Source of the DNA: Dehalococcoidia bacterium
GTDB lineage: Bacteria; Chloroflexota; Dehalococcoidia; SZUA-161; SpSt-899
Assembly: GCA_028711995.1 (NCBI GenBank)
Contig: JAQTRE010000018.1
Location: forward strand, 1-35,808
Reading direction: 5' to 3'
DNA: 35,808 bases
Under the pieces are notes generated by a model. That model did not search any database, was not told the DNA's origin, and worked only from the letters and a program-made list of their open reading frames with translations. Shown here piece by piece: positions 16,397 to 24,683 of this stretch; the stretch's first letter is position 1, and every line of letters begins with the position of its first letter. The position numbers and the translations under genes were made by a program.

Positions 16397-16658
16397 TCCG
16401 TCCTTCTATGCCATATCTGAACCGACATCCCAAACAGTGCATGGTTCAGGTTATGTTTACTCCAAGGGAATTCTATCACAGTACGTTTGCTCACTCAACT
16501 TAGCCAGTCTTCAGCCGACTGTGGGTTTTTCTCTTTGCTCAAATGATGCTCCCGTATCGGAGGTGCGGCCTCCCCTCGGAAGGCATGTTGGTAGCGGCAG
16601 TTGAGAAATAAGAAGCAAGGGCAAGCCCCCTATCTGCAGGGCAGACACCGGAGCTACA
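16397..16658. other. 262-bp intergenic region between hdr and ABC-exporter operons
   Basis: Holds the hdr promoter (16470-16498) and, in its leader, an inverted repeat CTGAACC / GGTTCAG (16417-16423 and 16443-16449, 19-base loop) that could be a leader hairpin or an operator. No gene is supported. Confidence 0.5.
16470..16498 (-). promoter_or_regulatory. Promoter of the hdr operon
   Basis: Minus strand: TTGAGT (16498-16493), a 17-base spacer, TAGAAT (16475-16470). Predicted start near 16463, giving a leader of about 67 bases. Confidence 0.65.
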
Positions 16659-17342
16659 CTATATCGATGGAATGTGGCAGTGCTCGAGTTTTGCGTTGCT
16701 GAGTTGAACAACTCTGCTGGAACTCTTGGCGACATTCAGATCATGGGTGGCAATGATGAAAGTTGTCCCCAGTTCGCTGTTCAACCGACGCATGAGGTCG
16801 ATGATTTCCTGCCCTGTTTTATGATCTAGGTTTCCTGTTGGTTCGTCCACCAGAACCAACAGAGGACTATTGGCCAGGCCCCGTGCCATGGCAACCCTCT
16901 GTCTTTCGCCGCCGGAAAGCATTGCCGGAGTGTGGCGCGCCCTGCCCTTCAGACCTACTATATCCAGCAGCTCTGTTGCTTTGCTCGCGCGCTCTTTGGC
17001 GCCCATTTTAAGAGGATACATCGGAATCTGTATATTGGAATGGGCGTCCAGGGAAGGAATGAGGTTATGCAGCTGGAAAACAAACCCGATCCTCTCCGAC
17101 CTGAAACGACTAAGATCTCTGACTTCAGATAGATCAAAGCCGTCTACGGCTACTCTGCCGCTTGTTGCCTTGTCCAGGGCGCCGATGATGTTGAGCAAAG
17201 TCGTTTTGCCACTCCCGGACGGTCCCAGGATCGAAATGAATTCTCCCTTCTCCACTACCAGATCGACCTCCTCGAGAGCTACGATTTTCCCGTTGAGGTA
17301 CGTTTTCCCCAGCTTTTCAGTCTGAACCAAAACTTTATTCAT
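16659..17342 (-). CDS. ABC exporter ATPase, MacB/LolD type
   Basis: A 227-residue ATP-binding subunit. Walker [11 protein letters not shown]-loop in [14 protein letters not shown], signature [15 protein letters not shown], Walker [14 protein letters not shown] and the H-loop ATHD are all intact, and LIPSLDA...NIQIPM is typical of the LolD/MacB/FtsE branch. The start is the ATG at 17342 ([15 protein letters not shown]), which overlaps the permease stop by 8 bases; longer in-frame starts would lie inside the permease gene. These ATPases drive permeases that move lipoproteins, peptides or drugs by a mechanotransmission mechanism rather than by classical transport. Confidence 0.93.
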   Translation of the reverse strand: MNKVLVQTEKLGKTYLNGKIVALEEVDLVVEKGEFISILGPSGSGKTTLLNIIGALDKATSGRVAVDGFDLSEVRDLSRFRSERIGFVFQLHNLIPSLDAHSNIQIPMYPLKMGAKERASKATELLDIVGLKGRARHTPAMLSGGERQRVAMARGLANSPLLVLVDEPTGNLDHKTGQEIIDLMRRLNSELGTTFIIATHDLNVAKSSSRVVQLSNAKLEHCHIPSI

Positions 17343-18483
17343 GGCGCAACGCTTCCACAGGGGATAAGCGCAATGCTCGATGGGCAGGGAATACCCCGCC
17401 AAGAGCTCCCAGAACTAGGGCTACGGCTAGGCCAACAAGAAAAGCATCAGCGGTAAAAGAGGGATTCACATAGTCCTCCACCGAGGGGAGAGAGGTGGTT
17501 GCCCAGATCGTCAATATCCCCAGCAGGCTGCCGATAACAAATCCCAATAAGCTCAGAATCATCGATTCGCTGAAGATCATCCTCAGAATATCGAATTGAC
17601 TCCAACCCACGGCCTTCATAATCCCGATTTCCCTGGTGCGTTCTGAAACTGACATGAACATCGTGTTGATGATTCCCACACTGCCCATCATTATAGCGAT
17701 TGCGGCTAGTACCCAGGCCAGTGTTTTTCCGAACTCGGCAGTAGCCGAAGTTTCCAGGAGATCGGCAGAGGGTTTCACCTTCAAATAACGCCACTGGGAT
17801 TCTATCTCTTGAGTGATCTTATCTTGGTCAGCTCCGGACAATAAATAAATGGCCACCAGCGCCACTTTCCCCTCTTTCCCCAGAATTACTTGGCCCTCCT
17901 CCAGTGTAATCACAGCGCCACCATCAAGATAGAGATTCCCTGTCTGATAGATGCCTACCACCGTGAAATCTGCTCCCGACTCCATCCGGAATATCTCCCC
18001 AACTTCAATCCCCAGGTCATTCATAGCCAGCCTTCCCAGGACTATTTCACCGGGACTTCGGACATACCTCCCTTCAATGGTGTGGCTTTCTCCCAGGTAC
18101 AAGTCCTCATCTTGAGGGATGACTCCAAACAGGTTGAAAGAGGCTGTATCCGGAAGGCTGACGGAGGCGAGCAGGAACCCGGTGGTTCGTTCCACTCCTT
18201 CAAGCTGGGCGATATCCTTAATGCGGGATTCAGGAATTGAGCCGCCTGTGGGACCGGAGAGTCCTCTCTGAGTAGCCACGAGATCGGCTTGAGTTATCTG
18301 TGCAGTGGCGCCAAGTTCCTCTTTGAGATCAGTGGCCAGAGCAAATAAGGCCATGATGACGGCAATACTGATACCGATACCCAAGACGGTCAGCGAACTC
18401 CTGAGGGGACGGGCCAGCAGATTCTTTCCAACTAGAGAAAACAGCATGTTAATAACTGGCAGAAATGATGGGATGGTTTTCAA
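17335..18483 (-). CDS. ABC exporter permease, MacB/FtsX family
   Basis: A 382-residue permease with one N-terminal TM segment (about 28-50), a large extracytoplasmic MacB periplasmic-core-type domain (about 55-245) and three C-terminal TM segments (about 255-375). The intervening motif VSERTREIGIMKAVGWSQFDIL is the FtsX-domain hallmark, and the tail is [15 protein letters not shown]. The start appears to be TTG at 18483: GGGGTGG lies about 7 bases before it, whereas the internal ATG at 18447 has no binding site. It sits between a surface-protein gene (86 bases upstream) and the ATPase (8-base overlap), so the three probably act together. The cargo cannot be named. Confidence 0.9.
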   Translation of the reverse strand: MKTIPSFLPVINMLFSLVGKNLLARPLRSSLTVLGIGISIAVIMALFALATDLKEELGATAQITQADLVATQRGLSGPTGGSIPESRIKDIAQLEGVERTTGFLLASVSLPDTASFNLFGVIPQDEDLYLGESHTIEGRYVRSPGEIVLGRLAMNDLGIEVGEIFRMESGADFTVVGIYQTGNLYLDGGAVITLEEGQVILGKEGKVALVAIYLLSGADQDKITQEIESQWRYLKVKPSADLLETSATAEFGKTLAWVLAAIAIMMGSVGIINTMFMSVSERTREIGIMKAVGWSQFDILRMIFSESMILSLLGFVIGSLLGILTIWATTSLPSVEDYVNPSFTADAFLVGLAVALVLGALGGVFPAHRALRLSPVEALRHE

Positions 18484-18569
18484 ATCGATGCCACCCCATC
18501 ATTATATCGAATCACCGTGAGGTAATGGAGACTGTGCTACTCACTCGAACGGATAGAGCCGCACAGTCT

Positions 18570-21050
18570 TCATTGGCTAATTTCCGGCACTGCCCTGCGT
18601 CTTCGGAGTGATAGCACCATAACAACAGCAGCTATTACTAGTACGCCTGCGATTATACCACCGATCAGCGCCCAATGGGTCTCACTTTTTTCAGAAGATG
18701 TGGCCACCAGAGCAAAGTATGAGAGGCCATTTGCGGAAGTGCCGACAAAGACCGCCTGATTCTCTTGATAGCCGGTGAACACTGTGGGCAGTACTTCACA
18801 AGCTCCCTCACTGATACGGAATATCTTGACATTATCCGTGCCCTGATTGTCTGCCCAGGCCCTGTTCACTTTCATGGTGATTGTTGCAGTACCTATGCTG
18901 TCATCGGTAAGATTTATTTTGTCAACCTTGATCCCATAAGCCGTATCTGCTATATTTGCGCCGCTCCGTGCTGCCGCTAACTCAAATCCAGACCCGACAG
19001 GGAGTTCTTCCATCGCGGTCACCTTGATGTTTCCCTCCTGCTGGGCATTGGCGTCATCGATACTGATACTTACTGCACAGCGACCGACGTCCGGGGCTGT
19101 ATTACTAAAGTCGAACGTCTGCTCCGGAATTTCTATCCTGCCAGTTGTTCCCCTCGATATAGTTTGCTCTGTCAACGGCGGCGGCAACAAATAGAGCACT
19201 CCAGTCCCGATCACGGCATCCGCACTCCCAGCATTTCCGGAAGAGCCTACGGCACACTGCAATGGAAGGTATCTGACAAACCGCTCAAAATCCTCCCGAT
19301 CTTGCCTGCTCATATATTCAGAAGATGCCTGAGAGACTATCGCATTGAATATCTGACTGAGATTGGAGTATGCCAGAGATGTTTTGGTATCTAGCAGTAA
19401 GGCCATCACCCCTCGATATTCCTCCGCCTCATCCAGTGAAAGTATTTCTTGCTCACTGGCCGCCACTGCCGCTTCTAGGGCACCGGTAGTCGTGCCGATG
19501 ACCAGGTAGTGAGTGTTATCAATGTCAAGGAAGAGCCAGCCTGGAGAGCCATCATCTGTCTTCATGGCATTGTTGGTGATTCGTGTAGCTTCCACGCCGC
19601 CAATGGATGTTGCAGACGTGCGCAGCCTATCCGGAGTCTCATCTTCCGACGTACTCTCCTCGATTATCTTGTTGATGGCATCAATAATGGCAGTCAGATG
19701 ATTATTCACTTCGGCCGGATTCTCTACCTCAAAAAGCAAGAGCAAATCCGGGAATGTTGAGCCGTATTCATCGAAACTCAGGGGCAGTAAGGCCAGCGAG
19801 TATTCCCCTGTCATCCAGCCAAAGATATCCCTATTGATGTTCAACCCTACCTTTTTCTCCACCCAACGACTGAGCGCATCCGGGCTGGCAATATCATCCT
19901 TGGTCATGCCTTCAGGAAAATCGGACTCATCATCTATATTGGCGGTGACGCCTTTCAGGTATTTGGCAAGCGAGTCTTCAGCCCCATACCAGGACGCATT
20001 CACATTCTGACCTGAAAGAAAGAGCCACGCATCGCTGGGAACTATCCTGGCGCTGCGGAGCAGGTCGTTTTCTGCGATTGGCGGCGTCATCCCTTTGGAC
20101 AAAGGATAGTAAGCGGTTGTGACCATGCCATTGCTGGCGAACTGAAGTGAGGCGGCAATGCAAGAGGGAATACTATTGCCAAAAGCCTCAAACATGAAGT
20201 TGTCTTCGGCAGGAATTTGCGAAAGACTCTGCTCCCAGAGGTGCGCATAGTTGTAGTAGAGCATTCCTGCTCGATCCGGCAAACTGGCTTGGGCTTTCCG
20301 AAAATCTGGACTGCCACCCAGAGAGGCGTCTGTATTGGGAGTTATCATCAAATCCAGGCTTTCCTCAAGGAAGCTCTGATTGTTGGAGAATACAATATAT
20401 TCCTCAGGGAAAGCCCAGTAAGTCTCTTCCTCCGGCGTGTAGACAACATCTATTCCCTTGTAATCACCTGAGGGATGAGTGGGAAACTCTTCATCCTCTA
20501 GAGCAGAAGCGAGCTTATCAAAGAAAAAGGCATCGGACGCATCTTTATCCATTGTTCCGATAAGGAAAACCATTTCAGCATCTGTCTGTTCCTCCCTGGC
20601 GGGAACCGGAAGGCTCATTCCCATCGCCAGCTCCGGTCCCAGCCAGGGAAAAACATCCTGTTCGATATCGATGCCGCTCTCGTCCTGAGCTTGTTTTAAT
20701 AGTTTATCCCATTCGGTTTGAACATCCGGATTCTGCCACCAGTTGTTCAGGAAGGACCGGAATTTTGCCAATTGACCCTCGCTTGGATCCAGGTCGACGG
20801 TGAGATAGTAGTCAATATCTGCAGGCAGAAGCTTGGCAGTTTGCTCACCTTGATCTGCAGCCAAAGCAGTAGCACCAGCAGGACGTGCTAAACCCAGCAG
20901 GCCTAATACCAGTGATACCACTACCAACAAAGATAGCACCTGCCACGACATTCCGCACAAGCCTTTGCCGTCCCTTTGCCTCGGTTCCATCGCATGATGA
21001 CGCATGCTGAGTTTGCCCTTCACCGCATTATCGAAAGCAAACATTTCCAT
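18570..21050 (-). CDS. Large membrane-anchored surface protein, DUF3352-like with PGF-pre-PGF-like C-terminal region
   Basis: An 826-residue exported protein. A hydrophobic signal or anchor at 37-54 follows an unusually long basic N-terminus; possible cleavage after ARPAGA (about 60). The body (about 70-610) has the DUF3352 style (LLPADIDYYLTVDLDP, YWAFPEEYIVFSNN, DDGSPGWLFLDID). Residues about 660-785 (ITMKVNRAWADNQ, IFRISEGACEVLPT, GLSYFALVAT) resemble the PGF-pre-PGF region of archaeal-style surface proteins. A C-terminal TM (793-815) and an RRRR stop-transfer motif end the protein, as in sortase- or archaeosortase-like sorting tails, though no PGF/LPxTG box is seen. AAGGAGG precedes the ATG. 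It heads the exporter operon. DUF3352 function is unknown; a role in envelope maintenance or as cargo or partner of the exporter is only inference. Confidence 0.82.
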   Translation of the reverse strand: MEMFAFDNAVKGKLSMRHHAMEPRQRDGKGLCGMSWQVLSLLVVVSLVLGLLGLARPAGATALAADQGEQTAKLLPADIDYYLTVDLDPSEGQLAKFRSFLNNWWQNPDVQTEWDKLLKQAQDESGIDIEQDVFPWLGPELAMGMSLPVPAREEQTDAEMVFLIGTMDKDASDAFFFDKLASALEDEEFPTHPSGDYKGIDVVYTPEEETYWAFPEEYIVFSNNQSFLEESLDLMITPNTDASLGGSPDFRKAQASLPDRAGMLYYNYAHLWEQSLSQIPAEDNFMFEAFGNSIPSCIAASLQFASNGMVTTAYYPLSKGMTPPIAENDLLRSARIVPSDAWLFLSGQNVNASWYGAEDSLAKYLKGVTANIDDESDFPEGMTKDDIASPDALSRWVEKKVGLNINRDIFGWMTGEYSLALLPLSFDEYGSTFPDLLLLFEVENPAEVNNHLTAIIDAINKIIEESTSEDETPDRLRTSATSIGGVEATRITNNAMKTDDGSPGWLFLDIDNTHYLVIGTTTGALEAAVAASEQEILSLDEAEEYRGVMALLLDTKTSLAYSNLSQIFNAIVSQASSEYMSRQDREDFERFVRYLPLQCAVGSSGNAGSADAVIGTGVLYLLPPPLTEQTISRGTTGRIEIPEQTFDFSNTAPDVGRCAVSISIDDANAQQEGNIKVTAMEELPVGSGFELAAARSGANIADTAYGIKVDKINLTDDSIGTATITMKVNRAWADNQGTDNVKIFRISEGACEVLPTVFTGYQENQAVFVGTSANGLSYFALVATSSEKSETHWALIGGIIAGVLVIAAVVMVLSLRRRRAVPEISQ

Positions 21051-21098
21051 TCTCCTCCTTGGAGCGCTATTTCGGACTGAACTGGATTCCCTCTACTA

Positions 21099-21127
21099 TA
21101 TATAACACAAAACGCCCCTGTTGTCAT
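21099..21127 (-). promoter_or_regulatory. Promoter of the surface-protein/exporter operon
   Basis: Minus strand: ATGACA (21127-21122), 17-base spacer, TATATA (21104-21099). Both hexamers match the consensus at 5 of 6 positions. Predicted leader about 42 bases, ending in a strong AAGGAGG. Confidence 0.7.
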
Positions 21128-21185
21128 GAGGTAAAAAGCCTATAATATAAGGGCCAAGAGCATGCAATTCAGCGAGGATTGAAAG

Positions 21186-21839
21186 TCAGCCTGCCAGGAA
21201 CGCGATCCCCGATTCGAAAAAGTAGCCGCCGAGTCCTACCAGAGCAACGCCGCAGACCATGAGGAGCCCTGAATACACGGTCTGGTTGATGATGGTTCTC
21301 CTGCCAGTGGCGACAATCAAAGCAACCGCCGCATACCAGGTCAAATCCGCCAGGATGTGTCCGGTGAAGAAGGAAGCCACTCCCGCTGCACCTAATCCCA
21401 ACGACCACAAAAGATAGGCCAATCCGATAGTCGCCCACCAGAGGAACCAGTAAGGATTGGACATGCTGATCACGATTCCGGCGAGGATCACCTTCCTGTT
21501 TTGAACCACGCCCGTCGATGTCTCCAGCGGCAAAGGAACCTTCTTCCACCCTTGACGGGCCATCCCAAATCCCATCAGGATCAGAACGCCTCCGCCGATC
21601 AATCCGACCACGGCAGCGAAGGTATCGCCCTGGATGAACTGATCGAGGCCGAGCACCACGGCAAGGATCAGGGAAAGCTCCAGAATGGCATGCCCAACGA
21701 TGATCAGCGGGCCGACCCAGAAGCCGGACTTGGCGGAGGCACTGATAGTATACGCCAATAGCGGTCCGGGCATCATCGCGCCGGAGAAACCGATCAGAAA
21801 AGCGGTGGTGAAAATGACCAGGATAGTGGCTTCAGGCAC
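21186..21839 (-). CDS. LysE/RhtB-family amino acid exporter
   Basis: A 217-residue inner-membrane protein with about six TM helices. It starts VPEATILVIFTTAFLIGFSG (GTG) and carries the family motif SGAMMPGPLLAYTIS in the first loop and ISMSNPYWFLWWATIG later. LysE-type proteins export basic or neutral amino acids or related metabolites. I chose the GTG at 21839 because the protein family begins here and because a good promoter ends 7 bases before it, so longer in-frame starts (as far as 22097) are not transcribed from it. The mRNA would be essentially leaderless and no ribosome binding site is needed or seen. It lies 97 bases downstream of the MFS gene on the same strand. Confidence 0.87.
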   Translation of the reverse strand: MPEATILVIFTTAFLIGFSGAMMPGPLLAYTISASAKSGFWVGPLIIVGHAILELSLILAVVLGLDQFIQGDTFAAVVGLIGGGVLILMGFGMARQGWKKVPLPLETSTGVVQNRKVILAGIVISMSNPYWFLWWATIGLAYLLWSLGLGAAGVASFFTGHILADLTWYAAVALIVATGRRTIINQTVYSGLLMVCGVALVGLGGYFFESGIAFLAG

Positions 21840-21846
21840 GAGTTTG

Positions 21847-21875
21847 AGTATAGCAGAGGCGAAAATAGGGCGCAA
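21847..21875 (-). promoter_or_regulatory. Promoter giving a probable leaderless lysE-type transcript
   Basis: Minus strand: TTGCGC (21875-21870), 17-base spacer, TATACT (21852-21847), then seven bases to the GTG start codon. The predicted transcription start coincides with the start codon. Confidence 0.65.
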
Positions 21876-21936
21876 TGAAAAAGGAGTCCGCATCCGTAGG
21901 GGTAATACCGTGCGATTACCCTTCTGTCGTGCCGAG

Positions 21937-23181
21937 TCAGGGGTCGGATGAAGCTGCGCTTGCCGGTTTGAGCCTGGAAGCGCCGATGGCCCCGATGGCG
22001 GCCACTCCCGCCGCAAAAAGATAGGCGGGAAGCAGCGAACCCGCCGCATCTGCCATCCCCCCTGCGATAATCGGCCCAAGCGCTTGCCCAACGCCAAAAA
22101 ATAGAGTGATAAATCCGAGAGTCGCCGGAGCCATCTGTGCGCCCATCATTTCCCCGCACATGGCCGTCATAATCGCCGGGATGCTCCAGGCGGTCAGTCC
22201 GAACAGGATCGCCGAGATCATAAAGCCGTTCGGCATGGTCCAGAGTCCGAACAAGCTGAAGGCCGCCGCATGGAGGGTATAGATGATCATCAGCACCCGC
22301 CTCCGGCCGATCCGATCGGAGACATATCCCCACAGCGGGCCGCAGGAGAAGCTCACCCAGCCCATCATCATGTAAAGGCTGCCGGCCATTTCATCCGTGT
22401 ACCCGCGCTCATTGGCCAGTTGTTCCCGGAAGAACGTCATATAGATGATGTAAGAAAGGCCAAAAGCAATGTACACCAGCCCGATCTGCCATACCGCCCT
22501 GGAGCGATAAACCTTGCTCCATTCAAAGACGCCTGGCCGCCGAATCACCGCAGGATCATCATCTTTGAATCCCAGCGGCTTCAAACCCTTCTCGGAAGGT
22601 TGATTCCTCAATAGCACCCAGGACAGAAGAGCCAGTGCGATCGTTATGGCGCCGAAAACGTACCAGCAGGCCCTCCATCCCTCATCGTAACGAGAAAGGA
22701 TTACAGGAACAGTTGTGCCGACCACCACCAACCCCAGCGAAGACCCACTGACAATCACTCCCGAAGCGACGCCGAGCCTGCGAGGCGCCACCCAAGAGGC
22801 CACCAACCCGACTACAGGGATATTGCCCGCGCCACTGCCCATACCGGTGAGCAACTGAGCAGCCATCACAGCCGTAAATCCATTGGCCATGCCGGTGAAG
22901 ATCATGCCTGTGCCAGCCACAGCCAATCCGCCAGCAATGACAGCTCTGGGTCCAAAGCGTGTAGCGAGGGCTCCGCCGATCACCGAAAGGGCCAGATAAC
23001 CGAGCAGACTGGCGGTAATGATCGCTCCGGCTTCGGTATTGCCGATGTCCAAGCCCTCTTTCATCTCCGGCAGCACCATCGCGTAACCGAAGCGCGCCAG
23101 TCCCAGAGAGCCGAACACCGCCAGCATCCCCATGCCCAGCATGAGCCAGCCGTAGTGAAATCGAGGGGAAGAAGTGGTCAT
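21937..23181 (-). CDS. Major facilitator superfamily transporter
   Basis: A 414-residue inner-membrane transporter with 12 predicted TM helices in two halves separated by a charged loop (about 195-225, GLKPLGFKDDDPAVIRR). The first half has the loop 2-3 motif GGALATRFGPRAV and the second half its partner GYVSDRIGRRRV. The N-terminus RFHYGWLMLGMGMLAVFGSLGLARFGYAMVLP (shown here only as its pattern HYGW...GLARFGYA) is typical of the YbfB/OFA-like MFS group, which includes oxalate/formate and monocarboxylate antiporters. The substrate is undetermined. The ATG at 23181 has only a weak AAGGAT about 13 bases upstream. No neighbour fixes its role, though carboxylate export would suit the amino-acid-oxidising block next door. 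Confidence 0.86.
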   Translation of the reverse strand: MTTSSPRFHYGWLMLGMGMLAVFGSLGLARFGYAMVLPEMKEGLDIGNTEAGAIITASLLGYLALSVIGGALATRFGPRAVIAGGLAVAGTGMIFTGMANGFTAVMAAQLLTGMGSGAGNIPVVGLVASWVAPRRLGVASGVIVSGSSLGLVVVGTTVPVILSRYDEGWRACWYVFGAITIALALLSWVLLRNQPSEKGLKPLGFKDDDPAVIRRPGVFEWSKVYRSRAVWQIGLVYIAFGLSYIIYMTFFREQLANERGYTDEMAGSLYMMMGWVSFSCGPLWGYVSDRIGRRRVLMIIYTLHAAAFSLFGLWTMPNGFMISAILFGLTAWSIPAIMTAMCGEMMGAQMAPATLGFITLFFGVGQALGPIIAGGMADAAGSLLPAYLFAAGVAAIGAIGASRLKPASAASSDP

Positions 23182-23231
23182 TAAATGAATTTATCCTTGG
23201 AATCGCTTCGGAGGTTTCCGTTCCCATTCGA

Positions 23232-23302
23232 TCCTTCGACAAGCTCAGGATGAACGGAGACGAGCAAATAGATGATTAACCGTTCGTGGTGAGCCTGTCG
23301 AA
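23232..23302. repeat. Imperfect inverted repeat (CTTCGACAAGCTCAGGATGAACGG type)
   Basis: Left arm CCTTCGACAAGCTCAGGATG and right arm GTGGTGAGCCTGTCGAACC are inverse copies with a few mismatches. This palindrome type is widespread in bacterial intergenic DNA. It fills most of the 132-base gap between the MFS gene start and the NQO-type gene end. Confidence 0.65.
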
Positions 23303-23313
23303 CCATGAACGCA

Positions 23314-23913
23314 CTACGAATCTCTCGGAAAAACCCGATCGACGGTCTGCCCAACCTCCTCCAGCCATTGTCTTCGCTGTTCTGAGGTGCTGGTAACTAC
23401 CACAGAGAACATCCGCCGATGAAAATCTGTCAGCCCGCAAAGGCCAAAGATACAATTCCTCCAGATTGTTTCCAGCGGATCACCGAAAACGGCCTTCTCT
23501 CTCTCCGATTCAGTGTTGGAAGTATTAAACACAATGGCCGCTCTGGCTTTCAACAACCCGACAGGCACCCCTTCGCCGGAATCGCCTTCCAAAAACTCAT
23601 AGGCAACCCCCGGACGGATCACTCGATCCACCCACCCTTTTAATATCGCCGGAGGCTGGCCCCACCAGTTGGGATGAATAATGACGATGCCCTCCGTACG
23701 AGCAATCTCCTCACAGTGCATGGTTACCACCGCAGGCAGGAAGGCGTTTTTGAGGATTTCTCCACCGCTGAGCACCGGATCGAATCGCTCCTGATACAAA
23801 CCATGGAAAAACACCCGATGACCATTGGCTTCCAGACGCTCCATCGTCGTTTGCGCAATAGCATGATTAAAGCTTCCTACTTTAGGGTGAGCAAGGATGA
23901 CGGATATTATCAT
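23314..23913 (-). CDS. Flavodoxin-fold NAD(P)H:quinone oxidoreductase family protein (NQO1/MdaB/KefF type)
   Basis: A 199-residue FMN/FAD-dependent reductase. The phosphate-binding start MIISVILAHPKVGSFNHAIA, LYQERFDPVL, the flavin-contact segment IIHPNWWGQPPAILKGWVDRVIRPGVAYEF and NTSNTESEREKAVFGDPLE are family marks. Such enzymes reduce quinones by two electrons or act as regulatory subunits. The start is the ATG at 23913 because the conserved fold begins there; AGGAAG lies about 11 bases upstream. Further upstream in-frame codons run into a dispersed repeat. It is on the same strand as the MFS transporter but separated from it by an inverted repeat. Confidence 0.88.
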   Translation of the reverse strand: MIISVILAHPKVGSFNHAIAQTTMERLEANGHRVFFHGLYQERFDPVLSGGEILKNAFLPAVVTMHCEEIARTEGIVIIHPNWWGQPPAILKGWVDRVIRPGVAYEFLEGDSGEGVPVGLLKARAAIVFNTSNTESEREKAVFGDPLETIWRNCIFGLCGLTDFHRRMFSVVVTSTSEQRRQWLEEVGQTVDRVFPRDS

Positions 23914-23960
23914 AAAGCTGACGCTTCCTGTTTGTTGGAGGCTCGGTGATGGAATTCCGG

Positions 23961-24047
23961 TCAACCCCCTGACCCCCAATCTTAGGGGAAGAACAAGAAA
24001 AATTAGGGGACACCCCTAAAACCCGGACAGAGAAGGGTCTCTGCATT
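23961..24047 (+). repeat. Dispersed intergenic repeat family A, copy 2
   Basis: CAACCCCCT...CTTAGGGGAAG, then TTAGGGGACACCCCTAAAACCC, then a diverged copy of the terminal hairpin (GGACAGAGAAGGGTCTCTGCA). It lies directly after the ACT-domain gene; copy 3 lies directly before it. Confidence 0.72.
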
Positions 24048-24059
24048 CTCACTCGCCCC

Positions 24060-24455
24060 TTATAGCGACTTCAGAATCTGCTCAGCCTTCTCCAGATTAT
24101 CCGGCTTTATCACCACCACTGCCTGTTTGGTCGCTGGGTCGGTGTAGGCATAGAAGTACTTGAGATTGATCCCGGCCTTGGTCAGCGGCTTTACTACGTT
24201 ATTCAGCATCCCGCCCGGCACATCCGGCATGGAATAAGCAAGGAGCGTATCCAGCCGGGTGGTGAATCCAGCCTCGCGCAACGATTCCTGGCTCTGCTCG
24301 GCATGAGGCAGCACCATTCGCACAATCCCGAACTCGCCGCTATCGCTGATGGAAAGGGCACGGATATTGATCTGCGCCTTCTCAAGCGCTCCAAGGATAT
24401 CCTCCAATCTGCCTGGCTTGTTTTCGACAAAGACAGAAATCTGCTTTACTCTCAT
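24060..24455 (-). CDS. Double ACT-domain protein linked to the IorAB-PaaK cluster
   Basis: A 131-residue small-molecule-binding protein built from two ACT domains: about 1-68 (MRVKQISVFVENKPGRLEDI) and about 70-131 (AYSMPDVPGGMLNNVVKPLTKAGINLKY...YTDPATKQAVVVI). There is no attached enzyme domain, so it is likely a stand-alone amino acid sensor. The ATG at 24455 has AAGGAGG 9 bases upstream, a strong site; longer starts run into a repeat. ACT proteins of this sort are often found beside iorAB and paaK, where they may sense aromatic or branched amino acids and tune the pathway. It is flanked by family A repeats on both sides. Confidence 0.88.
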   Translation of the reverse strand: MRVKQISVFVENKPGRLEDILGALEKAQINIRALSISDSGEFGIVRMVLPHAEQSQESLREAGFTTRLDTLLAYSMPDVPGGMLNNVVKPLTKAGINLKYFYAYTDPATKQAVVVIKPDNLEKAEQILKSL

Positions 24456-24493
24456 GGCTGAGTCCTCCTTGAGTCTTTTATGAAAGGATATAA

Positions 24494-24576
24494 TCAACCC
24501 CCTGGCCCCCACTCTTGGGGGAAAGAGAGTTTAGGGGACACCCCTAAAACCCCGGCAGGAAGAATCCTGCACCTCT
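24494..24576 (+). repeat. Dispersed intergenic repeat family A, copy 3
   Basis: CAACCCCCTGGCCCCCACTC, TTGGGGGAAAG, TTTAGGGGACACCCCTAAAA and GGCAGGAAGAATCCTGCACC follow in order, giving three potential hairpins. It is the copy closest to copy 1 at its right end (CAGGAAG-ATCCTGCACCTC). It is followed after 14 bases by family B copy 2. Confidence 0.75.
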
Positions 24577-24590
24577 TTGAACTCTTGCTC

Positions 24591-24679
24591 ATGTCTTTGC
24601 GAGGAGTCCTTCCAAAGAAGGACGACGAAGCAATCTCAAGACAATACGCGGAGATTGCTTCACTTCGTTCGCAATGACA
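24591..24679. repeat. Dispersed palindromic repeat, family B, copy 2
   Basis: ATGTCTTTGCGAGGAGTCCT ... GACGAAGCAATCTC and its inverse GAGATTGCTTCACTTCGTTC with GCAATGACA at the end form a long imperfect hairpin. It ends 5 bases before the paaK stop codon and may serve as a 3' hairpin for that transcript. Confidence 0.75.
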
Positions 24680-24683
24680 TATT

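Noticed and set aside
16511-16735. 74-codon minus-strand frame near the ABC ATPase end
   Set aside because: It overlaps the ATPase in another frame, has no family resemblance and no good start region.
21840-22097. Long N-terminal extension of the LysE-type protein
   Set aside because: The extension overlaps the end of the MFS gene and includes the promoter; the family begins at the GTG at 21839.
24480-24680. Clustered repeats as a possible CRISPR array
   Set aside because: Repeat units are few, differ in sequence, and have no regular spacers; they are two unrelated palindromic families side by side, with no cas genes.
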